A program made the position numbers and the translations under genes. The notes beneath the pieces were generated by a model, which was not told the DNA's origin, ran no database searches, and saw only the letters and a program-made list of their open reading frames with translations. A DNA stretch of 64,000 nt from Hyphodiscus hymeniophilus. Lineage: Eukaryota > Ascomycota > Leotiomycetes > Helotiales > Hyphodiscaceae. The stretch lies in contig VNKQ01000008.1 of NCBI GenBank assembly GCA_016508695.1, positions 992,001-1,056,000 of the forward strand. Reading direction: 5' to 3'. Shown here in pieces: positions 45,001 through 56,060 of the stretch. Every line of letters starts with the position of its first letter. Within the stretch, counting starts at the first letter, position 1.

Positions 45001-48000
45001 TGCATTCTCGGCAGATGTTGTCAATCACATCTGCTTGGGTCTGGCCGAGCTTTAGCTCCCGAGAAAACGGCATATGATATACGCGCCTATCCAGAAGTCC
45101 TCCCAATTTTGAAAGCAGCATATGCAGCATTTGCTTGGACTGGGGTTTGGCCACGATGACACGTACCAACCTAGATCCATTCGCCAGTGCAACAGCCACG
45201 ATGGGAATGATGACCGATGACTTGCCTTCGCCCATATTCAACTGCATGACAACATTGGTGTTAGACGGGGGGTCTCTCATCTGTCTAGCTATCTGCTCCT
45301 GAACTTCTCGAATCAAGATGCCACTTTCAACTTCCAACAGCAGAGCCTCGGGAAATTCGAATGGACTCCAATTGGTATGGCCCGGATTCTTCAGCTCTTT
45401 GATAAGCTCAGTATGGTTACCAACCGAGCTAAAAAGACGTTCGGCTCGTTGTAGCTCTGTGAGGGCAAGCCCGTATTGAACAATGCAGTACTGCCAGCTC
45501 TGAATCTTTGACCACCGACTGCGACTAAGCTGTTGGAGGAGTAATGTTGGGGACAACCTCGGCCATTGTCTGACAATAGAAGCCATCTCAGAAGCGTCGT
45601 TAGCAGAAGCAATTAATCTAGAGACGATGGCAGAGTAAATGCCATTACAACGCTTGTTGCAGCTGTCCAGATGATGGAATAAAACGTCTTCCACGTCTTG
45701 CCCCGGTTTCAAATGGTGGGTTTCTTCCCGCTCCCACAAAAAAGACATGCTTTCTTGTAGGTCCTTGATGTAGTCCCTTTCGTATTTGGACTTGGCCCGA
45801 ACGTCAAGATGGTCTATAAGTCCGCCGAGCCGAAGAATTTCCGTGTCTGCAGGGCTAGCTCTAGACCAAAGATCAGTCAGGTCTGTCGGAGCAGGAGGAA
45901 GTACAGGTGGGACTGTGCAGCCGAGTATTTCATCAAAAGAGACAAAGCCGTGTCTTTTCTGGAGATTCCACTCTGGGACTGAAAATGAAGACGATGGCGT
46001 CCCTATTGGGCTGAAAGCTTGGCCCACAAGTGTATCACTGATTTTCCTAAGGTATTCAGAGAACAAATGGTTTTCAAACCATGTCTTGAACAGAAGGCTT
46101 AATCTTTTCCATAGCTTTGGCTATGTTAATATACTTGCTGAAGTTGCCTGGGGCGCCACAGTCTGGAGTCGCAGGAATTTCGCAGGGAAACTGAGGATGC
46201 AGTGCGGATGCCAAATCAGTCAACGCACGCTTTTTGTTGACTATACATCCAGGGTTCAGGCGCCGTAGGCGCGCTTACTTAGACTCCCTACGTAAGGAAG
46301 GCAACTGGCCCTCAGGACAACTATCAAAAGGGAGAACTGCTCCGTCAATGAGTTTCTCCAAAGCGGGTTTAGTGGCTTTGGCACCGTGTTCCAACTGGAT
46401 CGACTCCATTCGTGGTATAGGGATCTGTACCATGGCTGGGACTTTAAAAAACGAGGCTAGGACTTGAATAATTTCCATGCTGGTCTTTTCGGAGAAGGCG
46501 AGTATGGAAAGCCATATCATCAGGCGAAACTTGTCAATCCAGGACTGCCCTTGACCCAAATTCTGATGGAGAACGGTCCAATAGGTGGAGAAGAATGTGC
46601 ATCCATCTAAGAGCAGCTTAGAATCATATTTTAGCTCCGAAGGCTCCAATGGACTGCTTGGGCCTAGTATTTTGAGCGTTTGCGAGAGAAATGTATAAAG
46701 CTTGGTGTTCAAGGAGGATGAAGACGAAATAGCTAAAGGGAGGGCCACACCGTCACGATATATGAAGCTTGATATTAAAAAAGCTCGGGACCCTTGGACT
46801 GAAAACTGGGATCCATGCCTGGCTTTGTATACTGCGTCGTGTTCGATAGTGTGATCCTCGGCTCCAAACCCCGATACGCGAAATGTAGATGACCGGATAC
46901 AATCGCGTTCTAGCAGGTATTGATCGGAATCCTTAAGGTCTGGTAAAACCATAGTAGATTCCGGGTAGAACACTTTAGTCATATCTGCTTGACCAAATAT
47001 TGACTTGACGGAGTTGTAAAATCCGCCATGCTGGGCTAAAAATCCGAGTCCCGGCGACCAAATCACCGTTTGCATAACACGCTCATTGGCTGGGTAGTAA
47101 CTTCTCTTTGGCGTCAAGCGATATGTTTAAGAATTTTGACATTCTGATGAGTGAGTTGACCAAAGGACCGGACAGCTGCAGGGTTCAAGATAGAGAGTGC
47201 CTGCTCTGTCCCAGTCTTTCGAGTAAGAGGGTCAGGTGTGCAAAAGGAAGTGAGCGCATGTAGATAACATAAGAACAACTTCTCTGCAAATTCTCGTTAT
47301 CAATCAACGTACCAAGCCGGCTATTGACCTCGTAGACAAGAGCTTTGGAGGCAGATGTTTTATCGATAATAACACGAATATGGCCGTTACTGATGTGGTG
47401 CGAAACGGATCCTTCTGGTACAATAATACGACGATTACCTTGCCTCTCGTCTTTCAAGATAAGTTTGTTGGAAAGACCAATCAGGGTGCCAAGCGACTGA
47501 TCTGGATCAATTGACATTCCGCGGAATTGTCTTGATTGGATCGAAGATGCCTGTGACTTGAGATAAAATCCCAGCTGGAGATTCGGAAGCCCAATATCCA
47601 AGGATACGGATCGATGATTGAAGATGCCATGTATCCTCAGCGGATCCTCCAGCGGAGACAGAATACGCGATATCATTTCCGCAGTCTCGCTCTTGACTCC
47701 GACCAGAGACTTTCCGTCCTTTGTCAGATGCAACTTCGATTCCAGTCCGGCTCTAGTCTGGTGAGTCGCTCTCCAGTTGGTGGGAGATGATGTCCAAGGG
47801 TCCTTGATGGGACGAAATTCTATGGACGATGTGCTGAGATCGTACCAATGAGCAAAATTCTCGACGAAAGCCGTAGGAAAGTTTCCACGAAAAAGTCGAG
47901 AGGGAATAAGCTCGTATTTGCAACCACTTTTCGTTGCCTGAATTAAAAGATCACTCTCTACGGAGTCTAATAAGCCCTTACCAGAATGGTAATCCATGCC

Positions 48001-51000
48001 AACATGAAGCGTGTAGCCAGCATACTCCTGCTTTGCAGAGAATTGCATCCCGACACGGCAGTTGGCATAATCTCGATAGTGGACTTGCCAAAGAAAGTCG
48101 AATAATAAGGGTGAGTCTCGTACTGCGCAGGGAGGCGTGCCAATGGGACTTCGTTGACCAGAAGATCGCTATCCAACATATTGAAATGAACCGAGATGGG
48201 ATCGCTCTCGCCATCAGGTGCGATCTGGGTGATAAGCCAATGGCGGGCTTGATCCGAAGCCACTTGCCAACCGTGTCCTGCCTGATAAGCTGACCAGGAT
48301 CCTTTAATGGCATCGTCTAGGCATTGATTATTCCTTTCCAAGATTTCTTCTGATAGAAGGGTGTGGCAACTGTATGAAAGTGCTCTCCAACGCTGGTACA
48401 GTAGAGAAGTAACAGGCTCGGTCGACTTCGACACCGTAAGGTTTCCTTCTTGGATGACTATGGAGCATTGAAGAAGGATCGTAGCATATTTTGACATAGA
48501 TAGAACACTGTACAAATATCTCTCATCGAGGTTGAAAGAATCGACACACGTCAAGGCGATCTCCGCAGCCTTCGCACTTAGGTCAACTCTCTGGTTGTCA
48601 TCCGCTGCCTTGCTTGCCTTTTGTTGGAGTAGATTGACCCAGCTGAAGGTAATAAGTCGAACTTCAGCTAGATACGCTAAACATTCGTCCCTAATCTTCT
48701 GAGTGGGCGTCAACGAGAGCAGTCTATGGGCCAAGGATATGAGAGTTTGGAGAACTTGGGAAGTCTCCCAGTTCTCCTTGACTCTCTGAAGTACTTCATG
48801 AAGGGCCTCTAAAAGGCAATGTGAGAAATTTTCATTGTTTAGAATAGAGTGACTCTCCCTCAAGACGTTGCCGCTTTTGGACGGTCCAGCTTGATAGATA
48901 AGACTGCAGAATCACGAGGCTTGTCTCCGCCTTCTTGAAATCAATGGATGGCAATGACATTTCCCGTAGTAGATTTAGCCACTGGATGTTGTGACCGAGG
49001 GGAATTGTACTCAAGGCTTTGTATTCATCGAGTGACATATGATCAGGACAGTCAGACTGACTAGCGATGACAGTGTTTGGTGATAGCCCGTCGGGCTTAG
49101 AAGCAGGGCGGAACAGAAACTTCTGGAGAGAGGATGACAGCGTTGGGAGCTTGTATGAGCAAGCTCTTGGTATTTCATTGCCTGGATTGAGGTTCGTGAT
49201 GAATAGCCCAGTTTCGCTATCATAATATTTATAGGCTAGCCCGTTGTTGGGGCAAACATCACTTTCGGTGCTGGATGATACATATTTCGCGGAGCGATGC
49301 GTGGCTTCGTGAGGTTTGTCCTGGGACAAGAGACCGATGCGTTTTGTGGAGCTGAAAGGGACGAAGAAGGCTGAAAGTCCAGCGTATGAATGGAGGGGGT
49401 AGGATGCCCGTGGCGCTTCCTTCTGTTTGTAGGCACTCTGGAGAACATTCATCATGACAAACAGGGTTGTTTCGCGCCAGTGGCCAAATGATTGCAGTAC
49501 TTTGAGCTCGAAGACAGTGCATCGTTCAGCCCATTCGTCGCTAGGTAGTGGCCATTCGTGGACTATGATTTTCATGGCGGCCGCTTCAGATTCATAAATA
49601 CACTTTTGACAGGTGCTACTGTGACGATTTTCGAAGATCTCCGTCGATGGGTCCTTGTATTCGTAGTATTCGCAATTGTTCTGATCGTAAAGCTGCATAA
49701 GATCGTTGTACTGCGCTTTCTTGCTACGAAATTCATCCTGCTTTTCCTGTCTATCAGAAGCTGCCTTCGCTTTGATTTCCGCGAGTAAGCTTTGATGATC
49801 AGGCGATTGGGCGAAGTATCTGGAGGAGAAAATATTCTGATGCCCAAACTTTTGAAAGATATGCATAGCTGGAAACTTTGCGCATTCTCGTCGACGCTTG
49901 ACATAATTCTCCAAGCGAAGCAGTCTTTCCATCAGGGATTTGGATGGCAGCACCAAAGATTCAAGAGGTTCTTTTGAGATGCCAGGATCATAGTCTCTCA
50001 AAATCTCACAACAATGGATTGCAGATTCGTCGCAAGCAGACCAGAGTTCGAAGATAGTGAGTAGCATCAACGACACACCCTCTGGATTGCCAGAGTAGAA
50101 AGACTTAGCAATACTGTGGTAAGTCCGAATCAGTTCATCCAAGTCAGCACATGTGCTCGAGCTTGCCTTGTGGTTATCTAACCACGACTCCAAGTTCGAA
50201 GCTACCCAGGCTTCGAAAGCCTTAAGGTTGTAGACCGTATAATCGGCTGTCAAAGCCAGAGCTTTCGGGAGCACTTCTGCTTCATACTTGATGAGAGCAG
50301 ACCTCGGTTGAAAGGTAAGGGAACCGTTGTCACTCTTCCGGTCTGTCGCCGCCTTAATGTAGTGATCTAATTCAGGAAGAGACACAAAAGTGTCTTGTTC
50401 AAAATCCAGGTCCTTGAGAGGCAGCAGGTTGATGTGCAGCAGCTCTCTTTTCATAATTTCGGACCATCTTGTATCAAGGAGTGTCCTGCTCCTTTGTAAG
50501 ACGTCCTTGATGAAGTTTAGTATTGATCGCTTGATAGCAGAATCAAGCTTTACCAAGCGGCGGACGACTTTGGCGTTCATAGAGTAGAGAAGATCGTTGG
50601 AGGTGGATACCTCCAGAGAAATTCCAGTGATTTCTCTAAGACGCGGGTCATGTGAAATACCATGAAGTTTTTGTAAAGGTCTTTGGGTAGGCTCGACCGA
50701 GTCAAGAAGCGAGTGAAACCCAGCTGCATGACGACGCGGATAAGCAACCAAAGGGGCGACCTCCGCCACGGAGATTGGCTGTCAAGAAAGAGTACTTCTT
50801 CACGAGTATTCTTCCAAAGTCGCAAAACGTTCACGGGCGTACCAACAGATCTCAAGAAACCCATGAAAAGCTCGGTGACCAATTTTGGGTGCGTTGTATC
50901 CCGATCCTCGTCATGCATTTGACCTGCCTTCATAGCTTTCGGCTGTGTTCCCACGGCACTTTGATGGCTCATTTTAGCAAGCGTGTGTGCCATCGTAGCT

Positions 51001-51559
51001 TGGAGCGAAATTTGCTCGAAAATTTGCATATCGACGGACAAAGCGGGTCCTGGAAAAGAGCGCCGTAGTCTACCCTTGGTGGTAATGACTGCTTCGTTGT
51101 GAGGTGCCAACTCAAATACCTCCAGGTTGATAGACTGGTTCACCTTACTGATGATGATCCCAGCATTCTGAGCACGTATATGCAGTGGCAGACTTCCACC
51201 TGCGAGTGATTAGAATGAAGATATCACCCATCTCTGAGGTTCACTCTTACCTTTCTTGTCCAAATCTCTGAGTGCGTCTGCAAGCTTTCCTTCGCTAACA
51301 GCTCCAGTCGAGTCGCGTACTGCTTTCATATTGATGAACATGGTGACTGTGCAATCGATAATCGCCGCCTGTCTCGCGCGATGAATTTTTTGAAACTCAG
51401 GAGGCTCTCGATTGTCGTGTCAAGCAGGATGGTATCGTATTCAGCGCTGAAGTCGCTCTTTTGAGGCAGTCGTGGCGGGAGGAAAACGTGATGAATCATA
51501 TAGGCGAGCGCCTCCAAAGGGAGCTTGTCGTTCGAGTTTCTGTCCATCGTAATGGACAT
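42017..51559 (-). pseudogene. Disrupted DUF6606/DUF3638/DUF3645 giant protein gene
   Basis: The layout matches the fungal proteins of about 3,000 aa with DUF6606, DUF3638 and DUF3645, predicted NTPases sometimes annotated as ubiquitinyl hydrolases. The N-terminus (MIHHVFLPPRLPQ) is at about 51530. Family sequence can be followed through the whole locus, but the frame changes at 51366-51376, 50611-50630, 48893-48908, 48045-48053, 47276-47286, 47110-47122 and 46075-46086. An in-frame TAA lies at 46277-46275, where a glutamine codon is likely in relatives. Two plausible introns remain (51200-51250 and 43333-43383). The C-terminal 1,349 codons (46066-42017) are intact, with a Walker A motif NMGEGKSSV near 45230 and a DEAH box (VFLDEAHTRGTD) near 43480. 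Decay is the simplest reading; consensus errors remain possible. Confidence 0.75.
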
Positions 51560-52607
51560 GATGAAGACGAATCCGAAACAAAGGCAGAAGGCTCTCTTCT
51601 CATAAAAGTGATTTACCGCATACGAAAAGGTGGAAGGACTGGCAAGGTGCTAGAATTGTATGAGCTCAAAGGATTTGGATTGACGAGAAATCGTTTTGCG
51701 GCCCTGACGTATCGCGTAACAATTCACTTTTGAAGTGAATATGTTGATGCCGATTTTGGGTGTCTTCTTGCGGCTCGGCAACAGGCACGCAGATATCTCC
51801 ATCATTGCTTCTCATTAACACCGCGAAGGCGGTGAAAGAACCTATATCTTCCCCATCATGTAGGGCTTCGCGGCGCCGAACAGGCCTCAGGGGTTTAGCC
51901 AGTACCAACTTCCAGTACCCAACATCCAGTATTCCCACCCAAGATCCATCGTCAGCATCTCGCACAAAGAACTATTGGTATAGTGAATTGTGGTTGATTG
52001 ACTGGAGAAGAAAAGACTCGGGGTGGAGTCGGTCTTTACTAGATAAGTTGGACTGCGTCACATATTTATGAGTTGAGTGAATGCCTAAACTTAATAGGAA
52101 CATAAAGCATGATGTTGGATGCTTGAGGCTTTGCAAGGTCTGTGAGGCTGAACATGCTCCAGCCCCAGCTTGCGCTATTCCCAAAGGAGGTCCTTCCGTC
52201 CCGAATTGCATGTGCAAGGAAGTGAGCGGCACCTTGCGATCGTTCGATTCACGCTTTTATCTTAGTTCGCCACAGAATAATTCATGTTTCTTGTAAAGAG
52301 AGACACAGTATCAAGGGAGCTGCATATCGTGAGGCCATGTATTACTTTACTAAAGGCTGCTTTCGGATATTTTCCGAGGGCCAAGCGGTCATTAATAGAT
52401 ATTCTTGTTAATCAAACCCTGCCAGAGAGCGAGATATCAAACCCCACCAGACTATCAATGTCGGAAGGAGAGCAAGCGTTTTCGGCTCACTAAGACTGGG
52501 ATCGACCGGCCTCCACAATGCAGCTAATGCCATGCGTAGGAGATTCCATGCATTAATGCAACTCTACCAAACTTCAACCTCCATCTTATGTACCGAGACG
52601 CCCAAAT
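51560..52607. other. Intergenic region
   Basis: About 1 kb upstream of the disrupted giant gene and downstream of the DHA1 transporter, both on the minus strand. The ORFs here (51666-51965 and 51972-52232) have no protein-like composition. No repeat or RNA is evident. Confidence 0.45.
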
Positions 52608-55048
52608 TCACAACTTTATAGGATGATTCTTCCTAATGCCTCCTCCGAACTTATAGATCAACAACGGCGCAGGAATTAACCCGATAGCGATGAACCCTAG
52701 AACCGAGTTTCCCCATCCCAAACCCAGCGAAGCGTACATCGTCGGACCGGCCAGAGGCAAGAAAGCGCCGAAAATCGAACGAGATACTGTCAGGGCGGCG
52801 ATACCGGAGGCGGCGAACGTTGGGAAGGAATCGATGGTATAAGTTTGAATTGGGATGAAAATCCCCATCATACCAAATCCGAAGGGAATCAAGCCGATGA
52901 TTGGCACGATCCACTAAATCAAAAATTAGTTCATTCCTTCCTGGAGTTCAAAAGAAAGTATTTGTATGATAGTTGAAAATTTCAGGAGTCAAATGATTAC
53001 ATGACAAGCAAGTACATGAGGGTTACTGAATCCTGAGAGAATGAATCTCTATGAGCCGGTTATCCTTACGTGTACGCCCTTGTCCGCTGACCAGCCATAC
53101 CAAAAGAAGGTCATCGGAATGAAGAAGGCAAAGAATATGCATGCCGGAAGGCGCATCTCTGGCTCAAAGACTAGAGGTCTCGTGTAAGCAATACTTCGTT
53201 TCGGAAAGGGTTTAAAACCGAGGATAAGACTGTTTTCAGACTCCTGAAATCATCTGGTGTTAGGAAAGTGAAGGCGAGAATACGAACCTCCATTATTTGC
53301 TTTAGTCATTCGGACCACGGTTGCATCCGAGATCTAATATCCTCAAGTTAGTATCTTCTTCATTGCAGGAGAAAGTAGGGGCCTGCGTAAGAAGCCGAAT
53401 AGTTCATTCGCGATCAGGCCAAAGGAATGTTACACACCTTTGCGACAACTCCCAAACCGAGCAAGAACCCGATGCCCAGACCAATGTAAGCCAGTCCGCA
53501 AATATCTGGTTGCCAATTGTATGTATTGATGAACACGGTTGTGATGGTTGTGAATAGTAGGTACAAAAGACCATAGGTGACAGCCATATAGAGGGACAGT
53601 AGGAAGATGATTGGCGATAGGAATAGCATCTTCCATGGACGTAGCATGCCATGCCACAGAATTTGAGAGGCTGGTTGCTTCGGCCCCGTATCGTAGCAGC
53701 TTCGAAGATCTGGACGATTTAATTCCTTCTGAAGGCGTTTGACCTTGCGCTGCATCAAAACCCTTGGGTTGGTTTCCTTATTGGTGATTGCGATCCCGAT
53801 AGTGAGTACTGACGCAGTGATGAGAAGAATCCAGAATATCCATCTCCATCCAATCCTTTGCCCAACAAAGCCGCCACATATGGGCCCAACAATTGGCCCA
53901 AATAGAGGCCCAACAGTGTATATTGCAGTAGCTGTACCACGACGATCAGCATGGAAGAGATCCGCGATTACTCCCCCGCCAATCGTCAAGCAGCCTGCAC
54001 CGCCAATCCCACCTAAGAGACGGAAGGCGATGAGGGAGCCAATATTTGGAGCAAGAGCACAACCAATTTGCCAAACGCAGAAGAAGATATTGGCGCATGT
54101 GAGGACGTCTCGACGACCGTATATTTCGCAGAGTGGTGCGAGTAGTAATGGGCCGATGACATAGCCACAAACGAAGATACTGACTGTCAAAGAACCAAGC
54201 AACTCAGACGAGTTGTGAAAGTCTGCGTCCTGTAAACATCTCGGGTTAGTGTGTCCAAATCACTCTGGGAATTCAATTAAGTGAACGAGGTCAGAATCGC
54301 GAATCTAGTCCATAGCTTTGAACGATCTTGTCTCCATATCAGGCTAGTACAAATGGGAAGCAAACTTGCCACACATGTTTAGAAGAATGAGGCGACGTTC
54401 AGTTTCGAAATATGGATGGCCGAGGGGTCAATACTGCTAAAGACCCAAAATAAGAATTGGTGGGACATACCATGAATGAGACAGCGGGAGCAAACATAGA
54501 CGATGCCAGAGGCGAGATGAAAGTGATGCTAGCAATTAAAGAGATGAGAAACCACTTCTTTGACTCGGGAAAGTTGAGAGGCATCTCGGGGTCTGTTTGA
54601 GATTCCCAGCCTACGATTCCATTATCGAGATCTGAAAGTGGCAGAGGCGGTGGCTCAAGGCGTGCTTTCCTGCTTCTGGCAGTGCGGGTGGTCGTTATTC
54701 GTGATAGTTTACTCTTGATGCTGGACCGGGTGTTGACTCGAGAGAATTCGATTCCTTCGGCGTCTTTTGGACGGCCTGATTTGATCGAGGTTTTTGTCTG
54801 AGGAGTGAGTGGGTATTGCTAGAGAGACGATACGACGTGCTCACATGTTGTCTGATCAAATCCCCCAGATGGCCAGCATCCATCTGTTCAACTTCATCGT
54901 GCTCGAGGTCCGGGGTTCCAATCGCACCTTGTCCCTCGCTGTTCGATTTCTCGATATCCGAATGAAAGGACGATGCAGGATGGTGGCTTCCATGTTCTGG
55001 ATGTCTGCCGCTCTCGAGATCCTTCTCCAAGTCGGTGTCTGACCCCAT
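52608..55048 (-). CDS. MFS transporter, DHA1 (drug:H+ antiporter) type
   Basis: Six exons: 55048-54845, 54797-54471, 54229-53438, 53333-53288, 53170-53070 and 52913-52608, all in phase, give 591 aa. About 120 cytoplasmic residues rich in Ser, Asp and His precede the membrane domain. TM1 follows PESKKWFLISLIASITFISP. MFS signatures are LLAPLCEIYGRRDVL (loop 2-3), RLLGGIGGAGCLTIGGGVIA (TM4) and PLFGPIVGPICGGFVGQRIG (TM5 motif C, typical of 12-TM DHA1 antiporters). The second half includes EPEMRLPACIFFAFFIPMTF and FFWYGWSADKGVHWIVPIIG. The protein should export small molecules across the plasma membrane; no substrate can be inferred, since no biosynthetic cluster is nearby. Several introns are long (241, 104, 117 and 156 bp), so the short fourth exon (46 nt) is the least certain part. 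Confidence 0.85.
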
Positions 55049-55052
55049 AGCT

Positions 55053-55079
55053 GCGAGGCTGGCGAGGCTGGCGAGGCTG
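55053..55079. repeat. 9-bp tandem repeat, three units, in the leader
   Basis: The unit gcgaggctg (plus strand) occurs three times in a row immediately upstream of the DHA1 transporter start codon at 55048, so it lies in its 5' leader. A fourth partial unit follows. Confidence 0.85.
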
Positions 55080-56060
55080 AGCTTTCACGATGGTCAGTTC
55101 GATCAGTTCGAAAAGTTCAACAGTGGGGATCTGCGGTCGATGGCTGGAAGGAAAGAAGGATCGAAGAATTCTCGTAACGCGTCGGTGCTCAACGCTCATG
55201 CAAGTACTTCGTACTCGGAAAGGGAACGAGAAACACAAGAGAGAGACAGAGAGAGAGAGAAAGGAGGAACGCAAGAAATACTTAGGGATGCAGAATACTT
55301 ATTATTCCTTGCGCCAGCACGCCACGAAATCAACAGATGAAGGGAGCTGTAAACCGGGAGCGTATATCCGAGTGTGCAACCACGATCGCGGGGTTTGGGA
55401 TAATTGTGCACACTCATTCGGAGTTGTGCAGGCTTTTAAGTTGATGCACCTGCACTATTCTTCCGGCCAGCCACCGATTGCGGGCGTCTTCATTTCGGGC
55501 CGTAATTCGTACACAAGGATATTCTTAAAGCCGTCCTTAAGACCGGAGGAAGCACAAACACGATTTATTAGACAACAGTACAGCACCCCATTGGCAATCT
55601 CAAGATTGTATGCCTGCAACCACAGCAACCATACCTGAAGGGACAGAGAGAGCTGAGAATGGATTCACCGTATCCAGACATATCATACCTTCGAGCCAAC
55701 ATGAGGCTCTTACAGAGCCTTGTCCTCGAGCCCAAGGCCACTGGCTTTGTCGAGGTTGAGCGGATCGCAGTTGAACGCGCTCCCAACAAAGGAATTCGAC
55801 GATAGACCTTTCGATATCAATTTTTTGTTCCTTTTCTCCGCATTGTTTCCGTTCCTGGAACTCTTTTATTCCGCAGAGATTAGTTTTCTGCTTTCAGCGC
55901 ATTGCTTTTCAACAATGAACGTTCAGACTTGGGAGAGAAACAATGCGCATCTTTCGACTCTTCGTCGGCCCTTGGCTTTTCGCAAAGTCTCCTCATTTGT
56001 ATCGCTCTGCAAGTTGTGGATTCACTCTTTTCCTCTCAAACTATATACAAGTGTATCAAT
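55080..56060. promoter_or_regulatory. Divergent promoter region
   Basis: About 1 kb between the minus-strand DHA1 transporter and the plus-strand gene at 56061, holding both promoters. A GA-rich tract (55229-55267) lies on the transporter side. The frame of the downstream gene stays open from an in-frame ATG at 55902 to 56061, but that stretch is pyrimidine-rich and looks like untranslated leader. Confidence 0.45.

Noticed and set aside
53171..53287. An exon starting at 53238 (ESENSLILGFKPFPK) in the DHA1 transporter
   Set aside because: It does not fit the phase left by the previous exon. The acceptor at 53171 gives KANNG joined to VFEPEMRLP, which matches the family.
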